Shown one piece after another: positions 31,600 through 40,566 of a DNA stretch of 64,000 nt. Made by a program: the position numbers and the translations under genes. Source of the stretch: an uncultured bacterium (GTDB taxonomy: Bacteria > Pseudomonadota > Alphaproteobacteria > Rhodospirillales > Rhodospirillaceae); assembly GCA_903888485.1 (NCBI GenBank), contig CAISTS010000055.1:1-64000 (forward strand), read 5' to 3'. The notes beneath the pieces were generated by a model. That model did not search any database, was not told where the DNA came from, and saw only the letters and a program-made list of their open reading frames with translations. Position 1 is the first letter of the stretch; every line of letters begins with the position of its first letter.

Positions 31600-31814
31600 C
31601 AGCAGCGCGACATCCCGCGCCCGTAGCGCGCTTCCATACGCTCGCGGAAGAAGGCCTCGTAGCTCGGGATCGCCTGACCGGGATGCCGGCTTTTCACATG
31701 CGCGACATAGACGTCGTAGTCGGGCAGGCCGCACATCAGGCGTGCGGATTGTTGCACGCGCTCGAACATCAGGGCGATGACGTTGCGCGAGGCTTCGTAG
31801 CCGAGCTTTCTCAT
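31596..31814 (-). CDS. YbdD/YjiX family small protein, CstA partner
   Basis: A 72-residue protein of the YbdD/YjiX family (DUF466), recognised by GLPDYDVYVAHVKSRHPGQAIPSYEAFFRERMEARYG. Family members are encoded next to cstA or btsT and are thought to support carbon or pyruvate uptake. The ATG overlaps the cstA stop (ATGA at 31811-31814), so the pair is translationally coupled. The C-terminus ends MSRCC; the two final cysteines are common in the family. Confidence 0.88.
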   Translation of the reverse strand: MRKLGYEASRNVIALMFERVQQSARLMCGLPDYDVYVAHVKSRHPGQAIPSYEAFFRERMEARYGRGMSRCC

Positions 31815-33847
31815 GCGCGCACCGGTTCGCCTTCTAACGTGCTGCCGCGCAACTGCAGCACCGAGCGGATGCCGAAGCCGATCATGGCCAGTACAACGGC
31901 CAGGAAGACCGCGGCCAGGGTCGCGTTGATATAGTCGTTGAGGATCAGGCGCTGCATCTCTTCGAGAGACGCGGCGGGCGCCAGCACGCGGCCCTCCTGC
32001 AGCGCGGCGTCGAGCATGTTGGCGTGCGAGATGAACCCCACCGCCGGCGCCGGATGCCAGATCTTCTGCACGCCGGCGGTGATGGTGCAGATCAGCAGCC
32101 ACGCGAGCGGCGCCATGGGCACCCAGACATAGCGGCTGAGCCCATACTTCACGAAAGCCACGGTGATGAACGTCAGCGCGATGGCGGCCAGCATTTGGTT
32201 GGCGACGCCGAACAGCGGCCACAGCGAGTTGATGCCGCCGAAGGGATCGACCACACCCTGATAGAGGAAGTAGCCCCAGGCGGCGACCGCGAGGGTCGTT
32301 GCGAGGATGTTGCCGGGCCAGGACGTGGTCCGTCCCAGCGCCGGCGAGACGTGGGCCAGCAGGTCCTGGATCATGAAGCGGGCGACGCGGGTGCCGGCGG
32401 TCAGCGTGGTCAGGATGAACAACGCCTCGAACAGGATGGCGAAGTGATACCAGAAGGCCATGGCGGCCTGGCCGCCCACGGCGCTGGAAAGAATCTGCGC
32501 CATGCCGAGGGCCAGCGTCGGCGCGCCGCCGGTGCGCGACAGGATCGAAGCCTCGCCGACATCCGCCGCGGTCTGGGTCAGAATCTCGGGCGTGATGACA
32601 AAACCCCATTCCGACACGGTTTGCGCGGCCTGGGCGGCGGTCGTGCCGATGAGGCCGGCGGGGCTGTTGACGGCGAAGTACAGGCCGGGCTCAAGCACGG
32701 TGGCCGCGGTCATCGCCATGATGGCGACGAAGCTTTCCATGGCCATGGAGCCGTAGCCGATGACGCGCGCTTGCGGCTCCTGGTCGAGCATCTTGGGTGT
32801 CGTGCCCGAGGAGATCAGCGCGTGGAAGCCCGAGATCGCGCCGCAGGCGATGGTGATGAAAAGGAACGGGAACAAAGAGCCCGAGAACACCGGGCCGGTG
32901 CCGTCGACGAAGCGGCTGATGGCCGGGAATTTGAGCTCGGGCAGGGTGACGAGAATGCCGATGGCAAGACCCAAGATGGTGCCGATCTTCAGGAACGTGG
33001 ACAGATAGTCGCGCGGCGCCTGCATCATCCACACCGGCATCACCGACGCAGCAAAGCCGTAGATGATCATGGCCCACGCCAGCTGCGGGCCGGTGAGGGT
33101 GAAGATCGGTCCCCAGGTCGGATCTTGCGCGACCGCATTGCCGCCGATGAGCGCCAGCATCAGAAGCGCGATGCCCACCGCCGAAATCTCCATCACGCGG
33201 CCCGGGCGGATGTAGCGCATGTAGAAGCCCATCAAGAGGGCTATGGGAATGGTCATGGCGACGGTGAAGGTGCCCCAGGGCGAAGCGGCCAGCGCCTTGA
33301 CGACGACGAGGCCCAGCACGGCGAGCAGGATCACCATGATCGCCAGGATGCCGATCTGCGCGACGATGCCCGCTTCGCGGCCCATGATGTTCTTGATCAT
33401 CGCGCCCAAGCTCTCGCCATTCCGGCGCGACGAGAACACCAGGATGATGAAATCCTGCACGCAGCCGGCAAAAACCGCGCCGATGATGATCCACAAGGTG
33501 CCCGGCAGATAACCCATCTGCGCGGCGAGCACGGGACCGATCAGCGGGCCCGCGCCGGCGATAGCAGCGAAGTGGTGGCCGAACAGCACCCACTTGTTGG
33601 TGGGCACGTAGTCGAGGCCGTCGGTCATCTTGTGCGCCGGCGTGATGTTGGCGTCACTGAGTTTGAGAACGCGCGCGGCGATGAAGTGCGAATAGAAGCG
33701 GTAGCCGACGAGGTAGGAGCAGACCGCGGCGATCACCAGCCAGGCGGCGTTGATCGGCTCGTTGCGGGTGAGGGCGACGATACCGAGCGCCACCGCGCCC
33801 AGAACGCTCACGCCGATCCACGTCGCATTTTTGACTGCGCCACTCAT
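31811..33847 (-). CDS. cstA: Carbon starvation protein A, pyruvate/peptide transporter
   Basis: A 678-residue transporter with some 16-18 membrane segments. The family start is clear: INAAWLVIAAVCSYLVGYRFYSHFIA, then LDYVPTNKWVLFGHHFAAIAGAGPLIGPVLAAQMGYLPG, and CVQDFIILVFSSRRNGESLG. CstA imports peptides or pyruvate during carbon limitation. I chose the ATG at 33847 because GGGGAGGCTTCTC precedes it; the open frame upstream to 34180 has no family character. It is followed by the YbdD partner with a 4-bp overlap. Confidence 0.95.
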   Translation of the reverse strand: MSGAVKNATWIGVSVLGAVALGIVALTRNEPINAAWLVIAAVCSYLVGYRFYSHFIAARVLKLSDANITPAHKMTDGLDYVPTNKWVLFGHHFAAIAGAGPLIGPVLAAQMGYLPGTLWIIIGAVFAGCVQDFIILVFSSRRNGESLGAMIKNIMGREAGIVAQIGILAIMVILLAVLGLVVVKALAASPWGTFTVAMTIPIALLMGFYMRYIRPGRVMEISAVGIALLMLALIGGNAVAQDPTWGPIFTLTGPQLAWAMIIYGFAASVMPVWMMQAPRDYLSTFLKIGTILGLAIGILVTLPELKFPAISRFVDGTGPVFSGSLFPFLFITIACGAISGFHALISSGTTPKMLDQEPQARVIGYGSMAMESFVAIMAMTAATVLEPGLYFAVNSPAGLIGTTAAQAAQTVSEWGFVITPEILTQTAADVGEASILSRTGGAPTLALGMAQILSSAVGGQAAMAFWYHFAILFEALFILTTLTAGTRVARFMIQDLLAHVSPALGRTTSWPGNILATTLAVAAWGYFLYQGVVDPFGGINSLWPLFGVANQMLAAIALTFITVAFVKYGLSRYVWVPMAPLAWLLICTITAGVQKIWHPAPAVGFISHANMLDAALQEGRVLAPAASLEEMQRLILNDYINATLAAVFLAVVLAMIGFGIRSVLQLRGSTLEGEPVRA

Positions 33848-33939
33848 GAGAAGCCTCCCCGTCCCCGCGCGCGGGCCCGATGGCCGCGCCGAATAAGCGT
33901 ACCCCGGCGGCGGAGGCCGTCCAACAATGTTACAGAGTG

Positions 33940-34920
33940 TTAGCGCGCCTGGAGGCGCAGCTTCTTGGTTTGCTGGGTGGGCCGGAAGCGCTTGAGATAT
34001 GTCGGCACCACCACCTCTACGGTCGTCGGCGTGATGCCGAACACCGCAAGGCCCGGCCGGCGGCCCGTGGCCACGTTTCCGAGCCGCAACAGCTTCACCT
34101 GATCGGGGGTGAGAAGGGGCTTGGGCAGGAACTGCAGGACCATCGCGCCGATTTCGGCGAGCAGGAACGGCACACCCCACACCATGCGTTTGCGTTGGGT
34201 CTCGCGGTTCACGATGTGCATGATCTCGCGCATGTCGTACACGCGCGGGCCCGCCAGTTCATAGATCTTGCCGGCATGGCCCTCGCCGGTCAGGGCCTGG
34301 GCCATGGCTTCGACCACGTCGCCGACATAGACCGGCTGGAACTTCGGGCCGCCGCCCGTGGGCGAATGCGGGTGGGCGTTGGTGAAGAAGGTGAGAGCCG
34401 GGAACCATGCCGCGATGGCGCCGAACAGGTTGAAGAAGCCGTCCTCGGTGCCGAACACCACGCTCGGGCGGAAGATGGTCGCGCCCGGGAAGGCGTTGCG
34501 CACGGCCATTTCGCCGGCCTCCTTGCTGCGGGCATAGGACGAAGGCGACTGGTCGTCGGCGCCGAGGGCCGACAAGTGCAGCAGACGCTTCACACCGGCC
34601 GCCGCCGCGGCCTTGGCGACGATGGTCGCGCCGTCCACGTGGATGCGCTGGAAGGTGCGCCCGCCGCGTTCAAACAGGATGCCGACCAGGTTGATCACCG
34701 CATCGGCCCCGGCCACGGCCTTGGCGACGGCGGCCTCATCGGTGACCGAGCAGGGGACGAGGGCGATCTGACCGGTGTTGCCGGCCGGCTTCAAGAAGCC
34801 TGCCTGCGCGGTGTCGCGCACGGCCACCCGCACGCGCCAACCCTGGGCCGCCAGATGGCGCACCAGATAGCGGCCGATGAAGCCCGAACCGCCGAAAATC
34901 GTCACCAGTTTTCCGCTCAT
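33940..34920 (-). CDS. Complex I NDUFA9-like NAD(P)-binding protein
   Basis: A 326-residue atypical SDR. The N-terminal nucleotide motif is VTIFGGSGFIGRYLVRHLAAQGWRVRVAVRD; then INLVGILFERGGRTFQRIHVDGA, the active-site-like YARSKEAGE, FRPSVVFGTEDGFFNLF, and FQPVYVGDVVEAMAQAL. This is the pattern of the NDUFA9 subunit family associated with respiratory complex I in alphaproteobacteria and mitochondria. The ATG at 34920 is preferred over 35034 because the Rossmann motif then begins at residue 5. It appears to stand alone. Confidence 0.88.
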   Translation of the reverse strand: MSGKLVTIFGGSGFIGRYLVRHLAAQGWRVRVAVRDTAQAGFLKPAGNTGQIALVPCSVTDEAAVAKAVAGADAVINLVGILFERGGRTFQRIHVDGATIVAKAAAAAGVKRLLHLSALGADDQSPSSYARSKEAGEMAVRNAFPGATIFRPSVVFGTEDGFFNLFGAIAAWFPALTFFTNAHPHSPTGGGPKFQPVYVGDVVEAMAQALTGEGHAGKIYELAGPRVYDMREIMHIVNRETQRKRMVWGVPFLLAEIGAMVLQFLPKPLLTPDQVKLLRLGNVATGRRPGLAVFGITPTTVEVVVPTYLKRFRPTQQTKKLRLQAR

Positions 34921-35062
34921 ACGTCCCGCCCCAAAAAGCGCCGAATCACGATCCTGTGCCTCTTCAGTCGCACAAAAAGACCTGGACTGGCAACATGTTG
35001 GCCGGGTGGGAAAGGCGCTTTTCCGGCCAAGCACTTAGCCGGGTGGCTTTAGCCCGGTTGCA

Positions 35063-35091
35063 TTGACATCGGGGGTAGGGCGCTGTATCCG
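35063..35091 (+). promoter_or_regulatory. Sigma-70-type promoter of tRNA-Leu
   Basis: TTGACA (35063-35068) and TATCCG (35086-35091) are separated by 17 bp and lie 50 bp upstream of the tRNA. Confidence 0.65.
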
Positions 35092-35140
35092 TCTCGCCCT
35101 GTTCGACAACGGGGCCGTTCGGCTCCGCACCCCTCAAAGT

Positions 35141-35227
<87 letters not shown>

Positions 35228-35385
35228 AACTTTCCAAGTGATTGATATTCCGACGTTGTGTGAATCCGGTGCGACAGCTGCGCCGGATTTTTCATTGTCG
35301 CGCTGCTGAAATTCCATGGATTATCAACGCGGGTGGTAGTCAGAGGCGAGTTCACACATTCACCCCCGCTAGAGTGACCAATCTT

Positions 35386-36105
35386 ATGTCACAGACAACT
35401 GAAATTGGACGTGTCGCCGGGCTCTATCGGTATCCCGTCAAGTTGATGCGCGGTGAGTCCGTTAGCGCGGTTGATGTGCGCTGGAGCGGGATCGATGGCG
35501 ATCGGCAGTACGCATTTTACAAGAGAAACGATAAATCGAGATTTCCCTGGCTTACCGCCCGCGCCGTTTCAAAAATGGTGCTGTTCGAAGCCCTGTATGA
35601 TGACGGCAGCAATCCCAGAACATCGCGTGTTACCGTAAATACACCGGATGGTGGCACGTTTGACGTCACGTCGGATGCACTCGCTGCGTTGTTGTCTAGT
35701 GAGGCCGGAGAAGATGTGGCGTTGCTCCAGGTGGGACGGGGTACATTCGACAGCATGCCGATATCCGTTGTCGGCGACGCCACGTTAGCCGCGCTTGGCC
35801 GCGTTTATGGCCGAGATGTCGAAGCCGTTAGATTTCGGCCCAACATTGTGATTGATAGTGGCAATGAACGGGATTGGCTGAATGGTTGCTTGATATTTGG
35901 CGATGCCGAAGGTGGCGTACAGATACGCTTAAACAAGCCGATTGATCGCTGTAGCCTCGTTACTGTCGATCCCCGCACGGCGTCGCGAGAGCCCGGACTG
36001 TTGCGTGCGGTTGTAGAAAATTTCCAGAACGAAATCGGCGCATATGGGGTTGCAGAACGTCTCGGCAGGTTGGAAATTGGTATGAAGGTCTGGCTTCCGA
36101 AATAG
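35386..36105 (+). CDS. MOSC domain-containing protein inside a tRNA-flanked mini-island
   Basis: A 239-residue protein with the MOSC N-terminal beta barrel (VAGLYRYPVKLMRGESVSAVDV, GIDGDRQYAFY) and the MOSC domain (FRPNIVI, NGCLIFGDAEGGVQIRLNKPIDRCSLVTVDP with the conserved Cys). MOSC proteins use molybdenum-cofactor sulfur chemistry in oxidoreductases; partners are not visible here. The ATG at 35386 fits; the frame is open from 35242. Codon use is less GC-biased than neighbouring genes. The gene is the only cargo between two exact 29-bp repeats, and a 5'-truncated paralogue lies at 40259-40513. Confidence 0.85.
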   Translation: MSQTTEIGRVAGLYRYPVKLMRGESVSAVDVRWSGIDGDRQYAFYKRNDKSRFPWLTARAVSKMVLFEALYDDGSNPRTSRVTVNTPDGGTFDVTSDALAALLSSEAGEDVALLQVGRGTFDSMPISVVGDATLAALGRVYGRDVEAVRFRPNIVIDSGNERDWLNGCLIFGDAEGGVQIRLNKPIDRCSLVTVDPRTASREPGLLRAVVENFQNEIGAYGVAERLGRLEIGMKVWLPK

Positions 36106-36760
36106 GTGCGACAATAGCCGTTACAACGCCAGCAGATGACGAAATCCCGGTTTGTCGCACTTGCCGCTAAGTCGTTGATTTAAATCATTTGCGGCACACC
36201 TATCCTGGGCACCAAACTTTCCAAGTGCGCGTTTTACTTTATTGGGATTTTTGCCTTCCTCGTCCGCACCGTTCCGTTGCGAACAAAAAGTGCGACGTTC
36301 TGGGGAGTTGTTGGTGGAAACCTCCGTCGAAATCACTGTTTGCGTAGACGAGGTCGTCCTTCGCGTTAGTGTTGCTTGGCTACAGCAAACGCATAGCTGA
36401 AGCGGCGAGCTGCGCTCAGCAGCGTGCAATACGCGCCGCCCATCGCAGTGCCGTCGATGCCGCGGCCCCGTGAAGGCAAAATCGGCAACCCAATTCTCTC
36501 CTCAAGCGGCGCTGCCGCTTTGCGAATAAGCATTCGAGCCGAAATTTATTTGCGCCCAGCGGGGCTTCTAATGCAGATCAACTCCTATCAGTCCTGGGCG
36601 ATCGTGCGACGGCAAGATTTTGTCCAATCAGCGGTGGATTTATGGGCGCCGTCATTTAGCTCGATCGGATGACGGCGCTTTCTCTTTTTGGGAGTTCCGG
36701 CTTTTTTTAAGTCTTTGGTTACCGCGAATGGCGAGGCTGAGGCCTGTTCGTCTCATTTGA
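36106..36760. other. Non-coding tail of the mini-island and following spacer
   Basis: After the MOSC stop, GTGCGACAA (36106-36114) and TTGTCGCAC (36152-36160) form a 9-bp inverted repeat with a long loop that may end the transcript. The right 29-bp repeat sits at 36199-36227. From there to 36760 I see only short open frames without ribosome sites or protein character. Base composition is lower in GC than the flanks. Confidence 0.5.
36199..36227 (+). repeat. Right attachment-like repeat
   Basis: Exact 29-bp copy of the tRNA-Leu 3' end and its flank (35212-35240), 987 bp downstream. The bases on either side differ between the two copies, so the repeat boundary is sharp. Confidence 0.85.
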
Positions 36761-37228
36761 ATGAAGGCTGCTGTGTTCGCGGACTTGAGATTTCTGGTTG
36801 TCGATGACGACATTTCGTCCATTGAGGGCTTGTCGCACCTCCTGGGGCGGCTTGGCGCCATCAAGGTTTCGATGGCTCGCTCGGGACACGAGGCGTTCGA
36901 AATTCTCGCTAAAAGTCGGCAACGCTTTGATTGTCTCATCAGCGATGTTTTCATGGCCGATGGCAACGGCCTCGAATTGCTACATCAAATACGCACGACA
37001 AGCGTGGCCCGGTCTTTTCGCCCTGATATGAGCATCGTGCTGATGTCTGGGATGGCTTCAGCGACCATTGCCGATACCGCGAGGCGTCTGGATGCAAATG
37101 CGTTCATTGTGAAGCCGTTCACAATGCACAAGCTGCAGGCGACAATTGCGGCATCGCGCCGCCGTGCCTTCCCACTCAATCGCGATCGGTACATCCAGAT
37201 AGATACTAAAGAATTGCAGGTCGCATAG
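36761..37228 (+). CDS. Stand-alone response regulator receiver
   Basis: A 155-residue single receiver domain: acidic triad at VVDDD (Asp15-17), phosphoacceptor Asp62 in LISDVFMADGNG, switch Ser96 (VLMSG) and Lys118 (FIVKPF). A basic tail follows (IAASRRRAFPLNRDRY). There is no output domain, so it acts by protein contact. A close relative at 37710-38174 has Glu in place of the phosphoacceptor. The neighbouring kinase (42307-43716) has its own adjacent receiver, so the partner is uncertain. Confidence 0.85.
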   Translation: MKAAVFADLRFLVVDDDISSIEGLSHLLGRLGAIKVSMARSGHEAFEILAKSRQRFDCLISDVFMADGNGLELLHQIRTTSVARSFRPDMSIVLMSGMASATIADTARRLDANAFIVKPFTMHKLQATIAASRRRAFPLNRDRYIQIDTKELQVA

Positions 37229-37302
37229 CGGGGCCAAAGTCGCGCCGCGCAATGTTGACTAACAGCAAATCCCAGCGCCGTTTATTAGCAAAGACAAAGA
37301 TC

Positions 37303-37485
37303 ATGCCCGCGACAAATACGATCTATATTCGGTTACTCAATGCATGCGTGACGCACAAAGCCGAACCTGCCGAAATCATAAGTCTTCTGGCTTTCAATGC
37401 GTTCGTTGAGCAAAACAATGAGAGGCTGCACTTTTGGAGGCGCATGGCCGACGTCGATATGCACCGGCGCCTGCGCTTTACCTAG
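37303..37485 (+). CDS. Small hypothetical protein
   Basis: A 60-residue frame (MPATNTIYIRLLNACVTHKAEP) between two receiver genes, in the same direction. The composition is protein-like, with a helical middle (AEIISLLAFNAFVEQNNERLHFW). An ATG at 37252 would add 17 residues. Neither start has a good ribosome site. I recognise no family. Confidence 0.35.
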   Translation: MPATNTIYIRLLNACVTHKAEPAEIISLLAFNAFVEQNNERLHFWRRMADVDMHRRLRFT

Positions 37486-37670
37486 CTAAGGCAAAGGAAG
37501 TGGTTCGGCGCCGTGGCCGTACGATGGTCTGTTCTAAACGAATAGTTGTTCTGATGGCCGGGCAATTGCACCGCTAGAAGGAAACCGCGGAACGGCTGAC
37601 CGCGGCCACGAACTAAAGTGCAACCTTGTACGGACGTGCTAAATGTCTCGCGCATTTGACCTGACAGATC

Positions 37671-37696
37671 GGTTCGAGTCCCTCCCATTTTCACCA
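37671..37696 (+). other. tRNA 3'-end-like fragment
   Basis: GGTTCGAGTCCC followed by CACCA at about the distance expected of a tRNA T-arm and 3' end. The T-stem partner and the rest of a tRNA are missing upstream, and the spacing is off by about one base, so it is at most a relic of an integration site. Confidence 0.25.
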
Positions 37697-37709
37697 AGCA
37701 GTCTCAGCG

Positions 37710-38174
37710 ATGCCAACCGTCGAGCAAGTTCTTCTCCGAATCGTCGCACTTGTCGTTGACGACAACCCCGATCACCAAAACCTACTCGCGCTCCAACTCC
37801 TGAGCCTCGGCGCAAAGGAGGTTCTGACTGCGGCGAACGGCCTGGAGGCGATTGCTCTTCTGAAGGGGCGCACGCAGACGTTGGACTTGATCGTTGCAGA
37901 GGTGCGCATGCCCAATGGCAACGGCCTGCAGCTTTTGCAAGCTGTACGCTGCGGCCTGACTAAGAACATGCGGGTGAACTCGACATTTGTGCTCGTTACA
38001 GCCAAGCCCGAAGTGGGGATCATACAAACCGCCTCGGCCCTCGACGCCAACGGCTTCATCGCGAAGCCGATCAAGGGGGCGAAACTGGAGCCCGCCATTT
38101 TGAAGGCGCGCCGCACGGTTTTCCCGCCAAACTTCGCCCGCTACAACGAAGTTTATGTACCGGACAATATCTGA
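37710..38174 (+). CDS. Receiver-domain protein with Glu in place of the phosphoacceptor Asp
   Basis: A 154-residue receiver. It keeps the acidic pair (VVDDN, Asp17-18), Thr97 (LVTA) and Lys119 (FIAKPI). The phosphorylation position reads IVAEVRMPNGNG, so Glu64 stands where its neighbour has Asp62 (ISDVFMADGNG). Glu at this site often mimics the phosphorylated state. It probably works as an always-on or phosphorylation-independent partner. The DUF2336 gene follows after 12 bases, so the two form one unit. Confidence 0.85.
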   Translation: MPTVEQVLLRIVALVVDDNPDHQNLLALQLLSLGAKEVLTAANGLEAIALLKGRTQTLDLIVAEVRMPNGNGLQLLQAVRCGLTKNMRVNSTFVLVTAKPEVGIIQTASALDANGFIAKPIKGAKLEPAILKARRTVFPPNFARYNEVYVPDNI

Positions 38175-38186
38175 GGGTCACGACAG

Positions 38187-39299
38187 ATGGAAACTGACCC
38201 ACCGCTTCCTTCAAGAGCACCAACGTCGTCAAACGCCGCCGATGGGGTGCAGGGCCTGAGCGCGGCGGAGTATCTGGCGGCGGAAGACCGGCTTACGGCG
38301 GCGGAAAAAGCAGCACTCGCCAGTCATCTCGCCGCGGGCTTGGGTTCACCTGCGCACGAAGGCATTGTGGAGGCCGAGGCGGTATTGCGGCTCATAGCGT
38401 GGAATGCCGAGCCGCCTGTATTGGAGGCGATGGCGGAGGCTGCCGCGGCCAATCCAAATACACCGCGCAGCATCGCCTGGGCTTTGGCGAACGACCACGA
38501 AGCCGCGGCGATGGTGGTGCTGGAAGTCTGTGCCGCACTGTCAGACGAAGATCTCATAGGCATTGTGCAAGCTGGGACCAGCTCTAGCAAGGCGTGCGCC
38601 ATTGCCCGTCGCCCGGAGGTCAGCGAAAAAGTCTCAAGCTGCCTTGTCGATCAAGGTGGTGAGGACGCTGTGCATGCGCTCCTTGCCAACGTGAAGGCGG
38701 CGATTCCCAGCGACGCTTTTAGCAAGGTGCTAGACCGATTCAGCGACAGTGAGCGTATCCACGAAGGCATTCTTGACCGACCATCCGTGCCCGGCTTTCT
38801 CGTGCAGCGGCTGTCAACCTTGGTGAGCGCGAAACTACGCACCAAACTGGCCGAGCGCAGCGTGCTGGACGTGTTGCCGGGCTACGCGGACGAACGCAGC
38901 GCTGCTGAATGGGATAAGCATCTTGCGGCCATGGTGCGTGATGGGTCTCTCGATGAAACCAGACTCGTGCGTGAATTGTGTTCGGGAAATCTCGAGTTCT
39001 TTGTCCGCGCTTTGTCGGCTTTAAGCGGAACGAGTTATGTGGAGGTTCGGGGCGCTGTGCTAGATACGCCGCCGGCGCTTGCGTCGGCTTGGGAGAAAGC
39101 CGCCTTGCCCAAGGGTTGGATGCCCGTGGCGGCGGCAGTCGTGGCCGCGCTTATCCAAACAGACCGTAGCGCAGGCCACACCGACCGTGATTTGTTCTGC
39201 CGCAATATAGTCACTTGCACCTTAGCTAACCTCAGGGCCGCGAATTTCACGCTCACCGACGCCCAACGGCGACTCTTTCACACCCACCGAGGGCGTTAA
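38187..39299 (+). CDS. DUF2336 domain-containing protein
   Basis: A 370-residue helical, Ala-rich protein with the DUF2336 pattern: ACAIARRPEVSEKVSSCLVDQGG, then AVHALLANVKAAIPSDAFSKVLDRF and HEGILDRPSVPGFLVQRL, resembling HEAT-like repeats. The family is typical of alphaproteobacteria and often found near two-component genes; its biochemical role is not known to me. It follows the Glu-type receiver by 12 bp and probably partners it. No signal peptide or membrane segment is visible. Confidence 0.8.
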   Translation: METDPPLPSRAPTSSNAADGVQGLSAAEYLAAEDRLTAAEKAALASHLAAGLGSPAHEGIVEAEAVLRLIAWNAEPPVLEAMAEAAAANPNTPRSIAWALANDHEAAAMVVLEVCAALSDEDLIGIVQAGTSSSKACAIARRPEVSEKVSSCLVDQGGEDAVHALLANVKAAIPSDAFSKVLDRFSDSERIHEGILDRPSVPGFLVQRLSTLVSAKLRTKLAERSVLDVLPGYADERSAAEWDKHLAAMVRDGSLDETRLVRELCSGNLEFFVRALSALSGTSYVEVRGAVLDTPPALASAWEKAALPKGWMPVAAAVVAALIQTDRSAGHTDRDLFCRNIVTCTLANLRAANFTLTDAQRRLFHTHRGR

Positions 39300-39436
39300 T
39301 CCCGGAGAGCATTGCGCGGGCTGTGTGCGTGGTCCGCGCCGGAAGCGCCAATATCTCAGGTTGAGCGTACCAATGCCTTGACCACCGATCCGGCGAAAAC
39401 CCGACAGAGGGTGAGGTTTGTGCGCGGCCGCGTGAT

Positions 39437-40138
39437 TTAGTCGATTTTGACGCGGTTCACGGGTTCACAGTCCCTCTGGGATGCGATCTCCCGGCCGCGA
39501 TCTTTGAGGCTGGGCATCGAGAAGGCCAGCCGAAATCCCTCGGCGTTCACTTCAAAGGTTGTCGAGATGCCATCCCGTGCCTGATGCAGGGGCTCGTCGC
39601 CAATTTTGAAGCCGAATTTCTGCGACAGGTCTGCGATGAGCGCGACATATTCCGGCGTGTTTGGCCTGGTGCGAAAGACGCGCGCGATTGATTTTACGCC
39701 CAGGCGCACGTGATCATCCGCATCAATCACATCGAACTCGACAGCGGTCGAATGCCCGCTGTCGGATGTAAAAATGGCGACAAACGGCGCAATCGATGCA
39801 CAAACACCCTTAATTCTCAAAAATATGCGCAGCGTTTTTTGATCGAGGAGAAAGCGGCCATCCTCGGTCACGTGCCCGGCCAAGAGCTTGCGATCGGGGT
39901 CGTTAAGTTCGGGTAAGGCCGCCTTTAAATCGAGGGCGGCGGGGCGGCTGTTGGCGATGCGCGAGAGATCGTTGATCTCTACGGCATTCAGAACGGAAGG
40001 CGGATCGCCAAGACATATGTCCGAAAAGCAATACAGCCGCTCAGCCGCCGCGGCAGGAGACGGCATTGCCCACAAAGCGACCATCGCCGCTGTAGATGCT
40101 AATGCGGCGTAAAGGTGTGGTTGATGAAGTCGCGGCAC
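39437..40138 (-). CDS. Secreted hypothetical protein
   Basis: A 233-residue protein with a signal peptide (AALASTAAMVALWAMPSPAAA) and a mature part starting ERLYCFSDICLGDPPS with two cysteines. The middle (LRIFLRIKGVCASIAPFVAIFTSDSG) and the Phe-rich end give a mixed alpha/beta prediction. I recognise no family. It lies in the accessory region between the DUF2336 gene and a MOSC relic, with no operon partner. Confidence 0.65.
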   Translation of the reverse strand: MPRLHQPHLYAALASTAAMVALWAMPSPAAAAERLYCFSDICLGDPPSVLNAVEINDLSRIANSRPAALDLKAALPELNDPDRKLLAGHVTEDGRFLLDQKTLRIFLRIKGVCASIAPFVAIFTSDSGHSTAVEFDVIDADDHVRLGVKSIARVFRTRPNTPEYVALIADLSQKFGFKIGDEPLHQARDGISTTFEVNAEGFRLAFSMPSLKDRGREIASQRDCEPVNRVKID

Positions 40139-40258
40139 GGGGATGACGCTAAGCGTTATTGCCGACCACGTCTATGCATCATTGTTGCGGCTCAACGGGG
40201 ATCGGAGTTGTGTTTTTGTAGATCCGCCGATTCTGATGTTAGGTGACGAACTCGCCGA

Positions 40259-40513
40259 ATCGATAGGGGTAATGAACGGGATTGGCTGAATGGGCGCCTG
40301 ATATTTGGCGATGCCGAAGGTAGCGTACGGCTCCGCTTAAACAAGCGGATTGACCGCTGCAGCCTCATTACTGTCGATCCCCGCACGGCGTTGCGAGAGC
40401 CCGGACTGTTACGTGCGGTTGTAGAAAATTTCCACAACGAAATCGGCGCATACGGGGTTGCAGAACATCTTGGCAAGCTAGAAATTGGTATGAAGGTCTG
40501 GCTTCAGAAATAG
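40259..40513 (+). pseudogene. 5'-truncated MOSC gene copy
   Basis: These 255 bases align end to end with 35851-36105, the 3' third of the MOSC gene, with scattered differences. The reading frame is still open (NERDWLNGRLIFGDAEGSVRL to KVWLQK-stop) and has no start codon of its own. Similarity starts abruptly at 40259 and fades a few bases after the stop. It is a remnant of a second MOSC copy, not a functional gene. Confidence 0.85.
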
Positions 40514-40530
40514 ATGCGAAAATAGAAAAC

Positions 40531-40546
40531 AATTCGTACCAGGTAC
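40531..40546 (+). repeat. Short repeat before the cyclophilin gene
   Basis: AATTCGTACCAGGTAC, containing the palindrome GTACC-A-GGTAC. A copy with the central base changed to T lies at 41145-41160, so the two bracket the cyclophilin gene. Confidence 0.6.
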
Positions 40547-40566
40547 CATTAAATTTCGGCCCGGCC

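Noticed and set aside
36121-36672. Short open frames after the right attachment repeat
   Set aside because: No ribosome sites, odd composition, and one runs through the 29-bp repeat.
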